A DNA stretch of 64,000 nt from Hordeum vulgare subsp. vulgare (Eukaryota; Streptophyta; Magnoliopsida; Poales; Poaceae), in assembly GCF_904849725.1 (NCBI RefSeq), contig NC_058523.1, forward strand, positions 171,288,689 through 171,352,688, read 5' to 3'. Below are positions 1-12,948 of the stretch, piece by piece. The first letter of the stretch is position 1. Every line of letters begins with the position of its first letter. The notes beneath the pieces are model-generated. The model saw nothing but the letters and a program-made list of their open reading frames with translations. It was not told the origin of the DNA and ran no database searches. The position numbers were made by a program, and so were the translations under genes.

Positions 1-589
1 AGTTCAAAATGGTTCTGTCAAAGAAGTTCTTGACTTTATTGTAAGGTGTGAATTTGAGTAAGACTCAAAGACCGACCATGGCAGAAGAAACAGAAAGGAC
101 GAGGGTCGTCCCCTATGCCATAGCCATAGGCTCTATAGTATGCCATGTTGTTTACCCCACCTGATGTGTGTCTTGCCATGAGTCTGTCAAGGGGTACAAA
201 GAGTGATCCAGGAATGAATCACTGAACAGCGGTCAAAGTTATACTTAGTAACTAGTAGACTAAGGAATTTTTCTCGATTATGGAGCTGATAAAAGAGTTC
301 GCCGTAAAGGGTTACGACAATGCAAGCTTTTACACTAATCCAGATGACTCTCAGTAGCAAACTAGATTCGTATAGTGGAGCAGTCATTTGGAATGCTTCC
401 AAATGGCGCATGGTAGCCGCATCAATAGGATGACATAAAGATTTGTAAAGAACACACATATCTGAAAGGTTCACACCCGTTCACTAAAAACCTATCTCAC
501 AAGCAAACATGATTAAACCCCAGAACTTATTGGGTGTAAATCACATAGTGATGTGAACTAGATTATTGACTCTAGTGCAAGTGGGAGAC
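1..589 (+). pseudogene. 3' end of Angela-like Copia pol (RT/RNase H remnant)
   Basis: This is the last part of an Angela/BARE-type Copia internal domain, running into the polypurine tract GCAAGTGGGAGAC (577-589) just before LTR A. Short stretches of the expected protein remain, for example an alanine-isoleucine-glycine-serine segment near 120-140 and a region like the end of RNase H near 330-420, but stops break every frame. The block is identical, as far as I can read, to 20579-21165. It begins outside the window. No product is expected. Confidence 0.75.
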
Positions 590-1006
590 TGTTGGAAATA
601 TGCCCTAGCGAAGATTAAAAATTAGGTATTATTATATTTCCTTGTTCATGATAATCGTTTATTATCCATGCTAGAATTGTATTGATTGGAAACTCAAATA
701 CATGTGTGGATACGTAGACAACACTCTGTCCCTAGTGAGCCTCTAATGAACTAGCTCGTTGATCAAAGATGGTCAAGGTTTCTTGACCATAGACATGAGT
801 TGTCATTTGATAAGGGGATCACATTATGAGGAGAATGATGTGATGGACAAGACCCAAACTATGGACGTAGCATATGATCGTGTCAGTTTATTCCTACTGT
901 TTTCTGCATTTCAAGTATGTGTTTCTATGACCATGAGATCAGCAACTCCCGGGCACCGGAGAAATGCCTTGTGTGTATCAAACGTCACAACATAACTGGG
1001 TGACTA
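590..1006 (+). mobile_element. Copia LTR A, 5' segment (split by LARD)
   Basis: The LTR starts TGTTGGAAATATGCCC directly after the polypurine tract and shares its first 205 or so bases with LTR C at 21166. It is interrupted at the target GACTA (1002-1006) by the LARD and resumes at 12949. The two parts sum to about 1.75 kb, the usual Angela/WIS/BARE LTR length. It works as the 3' LTR of the copy to its left and the 5' LTR of the copy to its right, because a polypurine tract precedes it and a primer-binding-like site follows it. Confidence 0.85.
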
Positions 1007-3327
1007 TGTCACGCCCAAGATGCGACCATATCCTCAATTTGGCACGAGGGCCTCGTCAGGGATAGAAGCGCATCTCGTCGTGTCGCAAGAATGGATATCG
1101 TTACAAGTACATGTACTGAAAAGAAGAGATATATAGAATTGGCTTACACTCGCCACAAGCTACATCAGAGTCACACCAGTACATTACATATTCATCAAGA
1201 GTAAGAGCAGGGTCCGACTACGGACGAAAACAAACGACAAAAGAAGAACGACGTCCGTCCTTGCTATCCCACGTTGCCGGCCTGGAACCCATCCTAGATC
1301 GATGAAGAAGAGGAAGAAGAAGCAACTCCTAATGAACAATCAACGCGCTTGCGTCAAGTAATCTTTACCTGTACCTGCAACTGGTGTTGTAGTAATCTGT
1401 GTGCCACATGGGACTCAGCAATCTCATTTCCAAAGTTATCAAGACTAGCAAAGCTTAATGGGTGAGGCATGGTTAAGTGGTGAGGTTGCAGCAGCGGCTA
1501 AGCATATATTTGGTGGCTAACTTACGAGTACAAGAAGTAAGAGGGGTAAGATCTATGCATAGCGGACGTGAACTACAGATGATCAAATGAATGATCCTGA
1601 ACACCTACCTACGTCAGACATAACCCCACCGTGTCCTCGAGTGGAGAAGGAACTCACAAAAGAGACAGTCACGGTTACGCACACAGTTGGCAAGTTTTAA
1701 TTAAGTTAACTTCAAGTTATCTAGAACCAGTGCTAAAAAAAGTTTCCACTTTGCCACATAACCGCGGGCACGGCTTTCCGAAAGATTTAACTCTGCAGGG
1801 GTGCTCCAACTAGTCCATCACAAATTACCACAAGCCGCATAGAAATCCTCAATCACGAAGCTCGCGATCTCGTCGGATTCCCTAGTGGAAAACCTCAACT
1901 CTGAGATTACCCAAAGCATCACCGGAATCCCGATGCACAAGATATCTCGTCAAAGGTAAAACTAATCCAGCAAGGCTGTCCAGCGTGTCGACGATCCCGA
2001 TAGGAGCCGCGTATCTCGTTCTCAGGACACGACGGATGGAACTAGCTACGGGTGCCAAACCTCGAGTTTCCCCGTGGTGGCCCCGCAGGCAGACCGTTTG
2101 GGACCAACACCATCAGCACTAGCCCCCCTGTTTATGTAAAATTACTCCTCGGGTTCATGACGCCCTATGCATTTCAATATTAACAAAATTATTATGTTGG
2201 GCAAATGTAGAACCAATGTTGGGCCTTGCCGGACCAGCTTTAATCTAAAACGAATTATCAAGGGGGTCCCCATAACAACCCCGATCGTGTTAGGAACGCT
2301 CGTTTATGGAACATAACACCGGTAGCCGGAACTAAGGGGGCAAAGGTGGAACAACACACCAGGCTAGACAGGCCGAGCCTTCCACCTTATGCCAAGTATA
2401 TAGGTGCATTAAATTAAATAGCATTAAATATGGTGATATGACAAGGAACCCATGTTATCACATGGAAGCAACTGCACCTGCAACTAGCAACGCTAACAAC
2501 AGGGTTAAGCAAGCGGTAACATAGCCAATCAGTGGTTTGCTAGGTCGAACAGGTTGAAGTTTTCATGGCATTGTTGAGAGGCTAGTATTTAACATGTGGT
2601 AGGCAACGAGACATAACGATAGAAGCAGTAAAACTAGCATGGCAAAGATAGTAATGGTATCTGGGGAAATGGTCATCTTGCCTGAGATCCCGCTTGTGAG
2701 AAGAATGACTCCGTGAAGCAGACGAACCGACGTAGTCGAACGGATCCTCACTTTTCCGACACGCTTGCGGAACTCTAACGAGATGAAGCAAATGGAAACA
2801 AGAATCAACACACAATATTCACCACAGCACATGCACAACCGGATGCACTACCCAATATGATGCATGGATGCCCAACACCTAATGATGCACTTAAACCATC
2901 CTACATCGGTAAACAAGTGCCACCTCATCATGAGTTGACACTTCAGCAGGACTGCCCAAAATTGGAAACTACTACCTCCATTGGATTTACTAGGTTCTTC
3001 TACCCCAAATCCATATATTACACTGCTATATATGCATGTAGGAAACATCAGAAACAACAAAGGAAAAACTACACATGATCAAACTCCGTTAATAACAAGA
3101 ACAGAGGATGTTCTTGATATGCCAGATTTGGCATATTCCTCTTCTGGAATATTCCAGATTTGGATATACAACTCAAAACTAAACAAACAAAATTAATTTA
3201 ATCCTCAGGGGGTCCCACTGGTCACACACCAGGGCCCCTAGTATGGCATGTGGGCTCTGGACCCACTGTCATAGGCACACTACAGCAAGCCACTAGAAAC
3301 ACAGGGGAACAATAACATGGGAGTAGG

Positions 3328-3693
3328 GGACTCGAACCCACTACCTACTTGCAACACATCAGGGAAAACACCACTGAGCTAGGCTCGGTTCACTGCCCTG
3401 ACAGGGGGAGTAACCTACCTATGCTATCTATGCAGGCAGTGCAATAGGTTAAAATAAAACCCAATTAAAAAGGGGCGCGCGAGGGGCTCGAACCCTCGAT
3501 CTACTGGCACTGCAGTGGCTTGGTTGCCACCACGATGGTGAAGTGTTACTGCTAAAACAGAGAAAGAAATGCACATATGCAGACTCTTCTAGCTAGCACA
3601 GGAAAACGAAAATCGCAGAGATAAAAAGGGGGGCGCTGGGTCTCGAACCCGAGACCTCGCAGTCTCTGCGCGGCGCTCAAACCAGTCGGACTA
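3328..3693 (-). repeat. Three evenly spaced tRNA-like modules in LARD LTR
   Basis: On the minus strand three sites fit the Pol III B-box/T-loop consensus GGTTCGANNCC: GGTTCGAGTCC (3328-3338), GGTTCGAGCCC (3484-3494) and GGTTCGAGACC (3639-3649), with starts 156 and 155 nt apart. The first has a canonical A-box, TAGCTCAGTGG, at 3371-3381. The second has a perfect 5-bp T-stem (3481-3497). The third has an A-box-like TAGTCCGACTGG (3682-3693). The last two are followed by T runs, as at Pol III terminators. The full cloverleaf does not close, so these are tRNA-like rather than tRNA genes. Confidence 0.7.
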
Positions 3694-4541
3694 GGTGGGG
3701 GATTTTGAACTGAAACAGGATCGGCTCGAGATAAACTAAGAACACGGGCGCCCTTCTTCTACCTCCAGACTGGAACTGCCGAGGAGGAGAGATCGACGCC
3801 GACGAGCGGTGAGGCAACAACGGCAGCGAGGAACTACCGACGGGGGTGCGGGAACCCTAGGGGGTTCCATTCCCGGGGCTACGAGGCTCTAAGGAGCTGG
3901 GCACGGCGGAGGCGTCGAGCTCGAGTAGGGCTCGCTCCTAACCTGTGATGCGAGGCATCTACTCTGACTACCGGCAAGGACTACGCACAGGCATACACGC
4001 ACGGGGAAGGGGAGGGCTCACCGAAGGGATCGGAGAGGAGATCGGGCGAGGAGGCCGATCTAAGCGAGCTCGAGTCGCAGGGGAGCGGCTGCCGGCGCGG
4101 GCGGAGACGAGGTAGAGGCCGAGGCGTTGAAGCTGCTCTGGCCACCCTAGGGCGGGAATGGAACGGCGCAGACGCCCTCGAGCACGTGGCCCGACCATCA
4201 CGACCAGTCCCCACCACGACGCGAGGGGGGAGGCTCTGAACCTCCGACTCTTCTGTGAACCTCACGCCTACCTACCTGACGAAGAAGAAGATCGAGGAGA
4301 AGGGGGGAAATGGAGGGGAGAGGGAGATGGCGGTGGAGAGGGGGAAAGGGAGGAAGCTAGGGTTGCACGGGCGCCCTAGGGGGTGGCTAAGAGGAGGAAG
4401 GGGCGGTACGGCAACAATCGGAACGGAGCCAAGGAGATCAGACGGTTCTCCATGGGTTCGTACAAGGAGGTGACGTAGGAAGAAGAAGGGGTGGTGGGCT
4501 TAATGGGCTCGGGTCAACCAGGTAAGAGTGGGCCTGCTCTG

Positions 4542-4550
4542 TTATATATT
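4542..4550 (-). promoter_or_regulatory. LARD LTR TATA-like box
   Basis: Minus-strand AATATATAA lies about 700 bp into the LTR in element orientation and is the best TATA candidate for its U3. The other LTR has the same site at 12229-12237. Transcription from here would place about 3.5 kb of LTR, including the tRNA-like modules, in the R-U5 leader. This is inferred from position only. Confidence 0.45.
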
Positions 4551-5256
4551 CCTAGCCATTAATTCAATGAACAGATTTGGAGAAAAAGAAAACGAGAGGT
4601 AGAGAGAGAAATAGAGTTGGAGAAATATTTTTTAGGACCCATAAAAAATATACTCTATTTAAAAAAACAGTTTGGAGATTTTTACAGGAAATAAATTTAC
4701 ACAAGTTTGAACTAACTCGTGCTTGCGTGAATTTAAAACTTGACCAAACCAATGTCAAAAGGGAAGAAATTTAGGAGGGTCACCCTACATAATAAATATG
4801 ATTTATGGGAACAAGATGAACATTTCTGAAGGAAGTAAAAAAATACCAAACATAAAGAATTAAATTCGTTATGCTTGAATTCAAACTCCCTTTTAAATGA
4901 ACTATGGATGGTGGAATTTAAGAGGGTGGCTGGACCTTAAGCAAAAGAATTATGGGCAATGTTGAAGGCGAGAATTAAGATAGAAAATAATGGAGTTAAA
5001 TTGCAAGTGTGTTATGATTATAATATTTCATTATAGCCCCCTAATGATATTGGGAGGGTATGTTATATAGAGAATTCACCATGTGAATTCCCTTGATTTA
5101 AATGGACCAAGGATCCGTACCATTTATGCATTTGAGTTGAAAAATAAAATGACATGATGGCATGATGACATGATGAATGCAACAAACAAAATAAAACACA
5201 TGGTGACAAGGGAATAAAAGGGGAATCTTCTCGAGCGTCGGTCTCGGGCTGTCACA

Positions 5257-8200
5257 ACTCTCCTACACTACAAGAGGATCTCGCCCCGAGATCCAAGAAT
5301 GAAAGGGGGGAGAGGGTGAGAAAGAACACGAGGTAAAAACTTAGTCGCTTCTTTGACAAACGAGTGAAACCAACGATCCTTGAAAGTTGCAGAGAGATGA
5401 GGACTGATATGAGAAGGAAGCAAGAATTCACGGAAAATTTCGGCAGCACTTCGGTAGGAAAAAGGGACAAAAAATTCGATACGAAGAGAGAATTAGACAA
5501 TATTCACAACAAACAAGTAAATAGAACAAGGGAACACCATGATCTTGATAGAACAACATAATAGACCCAAAAGAGCAACATCACAATGCCTCCGGAACAA
5601 AAGAATATGAACTAGCTCAAGCGGAAGAAGAGAATGAAGAAAGAATGCCAACTATCATCACAATAGAATTGAAGAGCCTCCGAACAGAAATTGACATAGT
5701 AGTTGGAAAACCAACAACGAAAAGAACAAGATAGTAGTGGGCTTATGAAAATCATCTCACATTTATGAGGTGACAACCACCCACTAAAGAAACAAGGACA
5801 GATTGGGAGCAACAAGATATGAACACTTCTTACACCAAGAGGATACCTTGAGAACTTGGATTAATGACAAGCACCATAATAGCACAATCCATAGGAAAGC
5901 TTTAGGTGAAGTCCAAACCAAGATAGCTCAATGAAGAAATCATGGGTTGAAAATATCTCATGATCATAGAATTGGTGGGTTTAATTATCTCATTCTTGAA
6001 AGGAATTCTCTTCGAGGCTCCTACACTAACAAGAATGCTATAATACCACCTCAAAAGATAAAGGAAGAACAACTGCACATATAAATGCAAGAGAAAGGAT
6101 ACTTGAGGTTCTCCAACAAGAATCTTGAAGAACACTTGAGAACGAATTGTAACCTTGATGAACCACCATGAAGGACCACCGTAAACAAATGAATGATGCA
6201 ACGATAAGAAGGTAGAAAAATAATAAGATTATGACCTTGCAAAGATTTAGATGAAGCTTCACAAAGAGATACTTGATAAAACTTAGAACTCCGGAAAAGA
6301 AAGATAAGAACACTAGAGAAAAGGAATTGATATCAAGAGCCACTTCGGAAGAAGAATTGAAATCTCTTGGAAGAAGGAAGAACAAGAATAAGAATTATGT
6401 TATGCTCAACCTTCATCAAATTAAATTGATGACAAGCAACGGATCTAGCATACAACTTATTCTTCTAAAAAGATTGAGGAGAGATATGAGCACAAACTAG
6501 AATAATTCTTGAAGGAGACACCGGTGAGAATTGAAATAATGAGGCAACCATGAATGAATGGAGATACATGAGAATGAAGAGATCATGCGCCAGTTGAGGG
6601 AAAAACTAGAACAAGGCACCGGTATAATTGAGAGACGAACGAAGAGACAACAATGGAGAAGAATTTGAGAACGAAAGCTGCAAGCTGAGAACAAACAAAA
6701 TCTTCTAAAATGATGGCCTTCGGAGGATCGAGAATGAAACAATTCAGAAATGCACCGGATAGCAAGAAAGGGATACTCATGATTGACAACAAATGAGAGG
6801 ATACACGAAGCTGAAATGACGAATATCCAAGAGAATAGACCAAGATTGAGAGAAACACTCCTTCGAATTTGCAAGCTGAGAATGATGACGAGAACAACAC
6901 CAAGAATTACTGAGACACTCCGGAATAAAGAAGAATGAAAGGTTGAGCCAAACAAGAGAATTAATTCTAATTGATCCTGAAGAAGTAATATGACTGATGA
7001 AATTCATGCTTACGTCATAGTTGAAAAGATTTAGAGATCTCCGGAAAAGATTAAAGAGTCACGAAAGATCCTGGGAAAACATGTGGGTTATGGGCCCACT
7101 CAAAGAAACCACCGTTAGAAAAGATTGCTTGGAAGAGAGATATTGCACCGCTATAAAGAAAACTTGATGGGGTTGAGCACATCAAAATAATTGAAGGATC
7201 GAGAATCAGGAGTTCTGAAATATCTTCAACACTCCGGATAGAATAGATGGAATAGAATAACAACATGGGTTGATAAGAATTTCCAACATAGGAAAGAATT
7301 ACAAGGATGAATAGGATATACTGAACACGGATAGCTTGAACTGAATTCACCAGAAAAGATGACAAGAATGAATAAAGATGAACATGAAGCTCGTGAGAAT
7401 CTTCACAATGAATCACCGGCTACAAAAGGAAGAAGAGATAGCGACAACAACAACACTTAAAAGAAGACACTTGGACGAAAATTGAATCACTAAAGAAAAG
7501 GGTGGGAGGGCGGGGAAAAACAAAGACGACTTGGGACAGATGAGATGAACTCCGTATGAAAAGAGAGAACGATCTGCAACAACTGGAGAAGTTTGAATTC
7601 AGTTGCAGAGAAGCACACCGGTTGGAAAAGAATTAACATGACGACTCCGGTTGACAAAATTGATGAGACAATTGATTGAGCAAAAGGATTAGCACTCTCA
7701 CATAAAAATATGAGAACACGGATTAGGAAAGATCTGAAATCACCACTTGACATCGAAGCAACATGAATTACCATATTCAACAAAAACAAAAGGTGTGGCT
7801 TATGAAACAAGCCAGAACAAACTCATGAGAAAGATTTCGTCCGATATTTTCGTGGACAAGATCGCACGGGCTCGATTTTATAGTAGCCATCAAGTGCAAG
7901 CCAGTGCACCCGACATACGAAGCGTCCCCGAGTCATAGCAAGCTAGAAGGACTCTTTAAGACACAACGTGTACCGCTGTAAGTCGACCGTGAACAAACAA
8001 ATCCACTAGATGTCAAACCCCAACCTAACATCATGCATTTGTTGGAAGAATGTCCTATAAGTAACTACTTGAATTCCCACCTATGAATTCCCGAAATATC
8101 TGGTCATGCAATCTGGTACACGGATACAAGGAGTAATATTCACACAACTCCTATACTAACCCATCACTTGTATCACATCCGTCAACACACAACCAGAATC

Positions 8201-8691
8201 TCGGACCTTCATCTACAACAGACCCTCGTGATCACAACGATACAAAGTATGGCAGTACTCCCGAACAATCTGCACCAGTACTGGGGACATCAGGGTTATC
8301 TCGCCACTACTAGTATTGAAGTAATTACGAACATCCTTCGTTCTGAGTTATTAAGAAATCTGAATGATAACGATGTGTTCAAGAATCCCCTGGAGCTCAA
8401 CTCCCCGGACGAAAATCAAGTCAGACAGGAGGCACCAAGACAGAACTCCGTCACATCGGCATCATATAGATTCCAAAAAAAAATCCGCGTGATCCTAAAT
8501 TTTTTTTGAGTGGGAAGAGAAGTAGAGTAAATTATTACGTCAAGATTCCTCACCAGAGCATAGAAGAGGAGAAAAAAGAATCCTACTCTCTGATATATAA
8601 CTAGACTCAAAGTAGTTTTTCACTAGACTCGACTCGGCCAAGTTCGATCAATCAAGGGGGCTCCTAGGTCGGTACTGCTCTCATACCAACT
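5257..8691 (-). other. LARD internal region, non-coding
   Basis: The 3435-bp region has no recognisable gag, protease, RT or integrase. The plus strand is adenine-rich with many short minus-strand ORFs of 60-150 codons that resemble no family I know. A degenerate motif (C-T/A-CCGG followed by A-rich sequence) recurs every 30-150 bp, for example near 6291, 6522, 6619, 6755, 6918, 7041, 7234, 7416, 7618 and 7648. A short purine-rich tract on the minus strand (5257-5264) adjoins the 3' LTR. The region presumably carries packaging and priming signals. Confidence 0.75.
8677..8688 (-). promoter_or_regulatory. LARD primer-binding site
   Basis: The minus strand reads TGGTATGAGAGC, one mismatch from the usual TGGTATCAGAGC complement of the initiator methionine tRNA 3' end. 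It lies three bases inside the 5' LTR boundary and fixes the element orientation as minus. Confidence 0.8.
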
Positions 8692-11600
8692 TGTCACGCC
8701 CAAGATGCGACCCTATCCTCAATTTGGCATGAGGGCCTCGTCAGGGATAGAAGCGCATCTCGTCGTGTCACAAGAATGGATATCGTTATAAGTACATGTA
8801 CTAAAAAGAAGAGATATATAGACTTGGCTTACACTCGCCACAAGCTACATCAGAGTCACACCAGTACATTACATATTCATCAAGAGTAAGAGCAGGGTCC
8901 GACTACGGACGAAAACAAACGACAAAATAAGAACGACGTCCATCCTTGCTATCCCAGGTTGTCGGCCTGGAACCCATCCTAGATCGATGAAGAAGAGGAA
9001 GAAGAAGCAACTCCTAATGAACAATCAACGCGCTCGCGTCAAGTAATCTTTACTTGTACCTGCAACTGGTGTTGTAGTAATCTGTGAGCCACAGGGGACT
9101 CAGCAATCTCATTTCCAAAGGTATCAAGACTAGCAAAGCTTAATGGGTGAGGCATGGTTAAGTGGTGAGGTTGCAGCAGCGGCTAAGCATATATTTGGTG
9201 GCTAACTTACGAGTACAAGAAGTAAGAGGGGGAAGATCTACGCATAGCAGACGTGAACTACAGATGATCAAATGAATGATCCTGAACACCTACCTACGTC
9301 AGACATAACCCCACCGTGTCCTCGATCGGAGAAGGAACTCATGAAAGATACAGTCACGGTTACGCACACAGTTGGCAAGTTTTAATTAAGTTAACTTCAA
9401 GTTATCTAGAACTGGTGCTAAACAGAGTTTCCACGTTGCCACATAACCGCGGGCACGGCTTTCCGAAAGACTTAACCCTGGAGGGGTGCTCCAACTAGTC
9501 CATCACAAATTACCACAAGCCGCATAGAAATCCTCAATCACGAAGCTCGCGATCTCGTCGGATTCCCTAGTGGAAAACCTCAACTCTGAGATTACCCAAA
9601 GCATCACCGGAATCCCGATGCACAAGATATCTCGTCAAAGGTAAAACTAATCCAGCAAGGCCGCCCGGCGTGTCGACGATCCCGATAGGAGCCGCGTATC
9701 TCGTTCTCAGGACACGAAGGATGGAACTAGCTATGGGTGACAAACCTCGAGTTTCCCCGTGGTGGCCCGACAGGCAGACCGTTTGGGACCAACACCATCA
9801 GCACTGGCCCCCCCTGTTTATGTAAAATTACTCCTCGGGTTCATGACGCCCTATGCATTTCAATATTAACAAAATTATTATGTTGGGCAAATGTAGAACC
9901 AATGTTGGGCCTTGCCGGACCAGCTTTAATCTAAAACGAATTATCAAGGGGGTCCCCATAACAACCCCGATCGTGTTAGGAGCGCTCGTTTATGGAACAT
10001 AACATCGGTAGCCAAAACTAAGGGGGCAAAGGTGGAACAAAACACCAGGCTAGAAAGGCCGAGCCTTCCACCTTATACCAAGTATATAGGTGTATTATAT
10101 TAAATAGCACTAAATATGGTGATATGACAAGGAACCTATGTTATCACATGGAAGCAACTGCACCTGCAACTAGCAACGCTAACAACAGGGTTAAGCAAGC
10201 GGTAACATAGCCAATCAGTGGTTTGCTAGGTCGAACAGGTTGAAGTTTTCATGGCATTGTTGAGAGGCTGGTATTTAACATGTGGTAGGCAACAAGACAT
10301 AACGATAGAAGCGGTAAAACTAGCATGGCAATGATAGTAATGGTATCTGGGGAAATGGTCATCTTTCCTGAGATCCCGCTTGTGAGAAGAATGACTCCGT
10401 GAAGCAGACGAACCGACGTAGTCGAACGGATCCTCACTTTTCCGACACGCTTGCGGAACTCTAACGAGACGAAGCAAATGGAAACAAGAATCAACACACA
10501 ATATTCACCACAGCACATGCACAACCGGATGCACTACCCAATATGATGCATGGATGCCCAACACCTAATGATGCACTTAAACCATCCTACATCGGTAAAC
10601 AAGTGCCACCTCATCATGAGTTGACACTTCAGCAGGACTGCCCAAAATTGGAAACTACTACCTCCATTGGATTTACTGGGTTCTTCTACCCCAAATCCAT
10701 ATATTACACTGCTATATATGCATGTAGGAAACATCAGAAACAACAAAGGAAAAACTACACATGATCAAACTCCGTTAATAACAAGAACAGAGGATGTTCT
10801 TGATATGCCAGATTTGGCATATTCCTCTTCTGGAATATTCCAGATTTGGATATACAACTCAAAACTAAACAAACAAAATTAATTTAATCCTCAGGGGGTC
10901 CCACTGGTCACACACCAGGGCCCCTAGTATGGCATGTGGGCTTTGGACCCACTGTCATAGGCACACTACAGCAAGCCACTAGAAACACAGGGGAAAAATA
11001 ACATGGGAGTAGGGGACTCGAACCCACTACCTACTTGCAACACATCAGGGAAAACACCACTGAGCTAGGCTCGGTTCACTGCCCTGACAGGGGGAGTTAC
11101 CTACCTATGCTATCTATGCAGGCAGTGCAACAGGTTAAAATAAAACCCAATTAAAAAGGGGCGCGCGAGGGGCTCGAACCCTCGATCTACTGGCATTGCA
11201 GTGGCTTGGTTGCCACCACGATGGTGAAGTGTTACTGCTAAAACAGAGAAAGAAATGCACATATGCAGACTCTTCTAGCTAGCACAGGAAAACGAAAATC
11301 GCAGAGATAAAAAGGGGGGCGCTGGGTCTCGAACCCGAGACCTCGCAGTCTCTGCGCGGCGCTCAAACCAGTCGGACTAGGTGGGGTTTTTTGAACTGAA
11401 ACAGGATCGGCCCGAGATAAACTAAGAACACGGGCGCCCTTCTTCTACCTCCAGACTGGAACTGCTGAGGAGGAGAGATCGACGCCGGCGAGCGGTGAGG
11501 CAACAACGGCGGCGAGGAACTACCGACGGGGGTGCGGGAACCCTGGGGGGTTCCATTCCCGGGGCTACGAGGCTCTAAGGAGCTGGGCACGGCGGAGGCG

Positions 11601-12943
11601 TCGAGCTCGAGTAGGGCTCGCTCCTAACCTGTGATGCGAGGCATCTACTCTGACTACCGGCAAGGACTACGCACAGGCATACACGCACGGGGAAGGGGAG
11701 GGCTCACCGAAGGGATCGGAGAGGAGATCGGGCGAGGAGGCCGATCTAAGCGAGCTCGAGTCGCAGGGGAGCGGCTGCCGGCGCGGGCGGAGACGAGGTA
11801 GAGGCCGAGGCGTTGAAGGTGCTCTGGCCACCCTAGGGCGGGAATGGAACGGCGCAGACGCCCTCGAGCACGTGGCCCGACCATCACGACCAGTCCCCAC
11901 CACAACGCGAGGGGGGAGGCTCTGAACCTCCGACTCTTCTGTGAACCTCACGCCTACCTACCTGACGAAGAAGAAGATCGAGGAGAAGGGGGGGAAATGG
12001 AGGGGAGAGGGAGATGGCGGCGGAGAGGGGGAAAGGGAGGAAGCTAGGGTTGCACGGGCGCCCTAGGGGGTGGCTAAGAGGAGGAAGGGGCGGTACGGCA
12101 ACAATCGGAACGGAGCCAAGGAGATCAGACGGTTCTCCATGGGTTCGTACAAGGAGGTGACGTAGGAAGAAGAAGGGGTGGTGGGCTTAATGGGCTGGGG
12201 TCAACCAGGTAAGAGTGGGCCTGCTGTGTTATATATTCCTAGCCATTAATTCAATGAACAGATTTGGAGAAAAAGAAAACGAGAGGTAGAGAGAGAAATA
12301 GAGTTGGAGAAATATTTTTTTAGGACCCATAAAAAAATATACTCTATTTAAAAAAATAGTTTGGAGATTTTTACAGGAAATAAATTTACACAAGTTTGAA
12401 CTAACTCGTGCTTGCGTGAATTTAAAACCTGACCAAACCAATGTCAAAAGGGAAGAAATTTAGGAGGGTCACCCTACATAATAAATATGATTTATGGGAA
12501 CAAGATGAACATTTCTGAAGGAAGTAAAAAAATACCAAACATAAATAATTAAATTCATTATGCTTGAATTCAAACTCCCTTTTAAATGAACTATGGATGG
12601 TGGAATTTAAGAGGGTGGCTGGACCTTAAGCAAAAGAATTATGGGCAATGTTGAAGGCGAGAATTAAGATAGAAATAATGGAGTTAAATTGCAAGTGTGT
12701 TATGATTATAATATTTCATTATAGCCCCCTAATGATATTGGGAGGATATGTTATATAGAGAATTCACCATGTGAATTCCCTTGATTTAAATGGACCAAGG
12801 ATCCATACCATTTATGCATTTGAGTTGAAAAAAAAACGACATGATGGCATGATGACATGATGAATGCAACAAACAAAATAAAACACATGGTGACAAGGGA
12901 ATAAAAGGGGAATCTTCTCGAGCGTCGGTCTCGGGCTGTCACA
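8692..12943 (-). repeat. LARD 5' LTR
   Basis: This is the upstream LTR in element orientation. It is collinear with 1007-5256, with an offset of 7686 bp at the tRNA-like modules (11014, 11170 and 11325). It ends at CACA followed by the target duplication GACTA (12944-12948). Confidence 0.9.
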
Positions 12944-12948
12944 GACTA

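Larger units (their letters stand above)
1007..5256 (-). repeat. LARD 3' LTR
   Basis: In element orientation this is the downstream LTR. It pairs with 8692-12943. It contains a TATA-like box near its element-5' end (4542-4550), a GC-rich stretch (3740-4400) and three tRNA-like modules (3328-3693). The nominal ORFs inside it, such as 94 codons at 3981-4265, are also in the other LTR, but that only reflects copy identity. Confidence 0.9.
1007..12943 (-). mobile_element. Complete LARD (Sukkula-like non-coding LTR element)
   Basis: Two LTRs of 4250 and 4252 bp flank a 3435-bp internal region. The 5-bp target duplication GACTA is exact (1002-1006 and 12944-12948). The plus-strand LTR reads TGTCACGCCC to GGGCTGTCACA, so the element reads 5' to 3' on the minus strand. 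It has a tRNA-iMet type primer site at its right internal end. No gag or pol is present. LTRs of 4-5 kb with a 3.5-kb coding-less centre match the published description of LARDs in barley and relatives, which must be mobilised in trans by Gypsy proteins. The two LTRs differ by small substitutions, denser near the 1007 and 8692 ends; I did not count them all. Confidence 0.9.

Noticed and set aside
187..474. 95-codon minus-strand ORF, identical at 20763-21050
   Set aside because: It lies opposite a decayed RNase H remnant; identity reflects duplicated DNA, not a gene.
3328..3693. Functional tRNA genes
   Set aside because: Acceptor and anticodon arms do not pair, and the sites lie inside an LTR copy; only T-arm/box features hold.
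3981..4265. 94-codon minus-strand ORF present in both LARD LTRs (also 11667-11951)
   Set aside because: The two LTRs are recent copies of each other, so conservation says nothing about selection; composition follows the GC-rich DNA.
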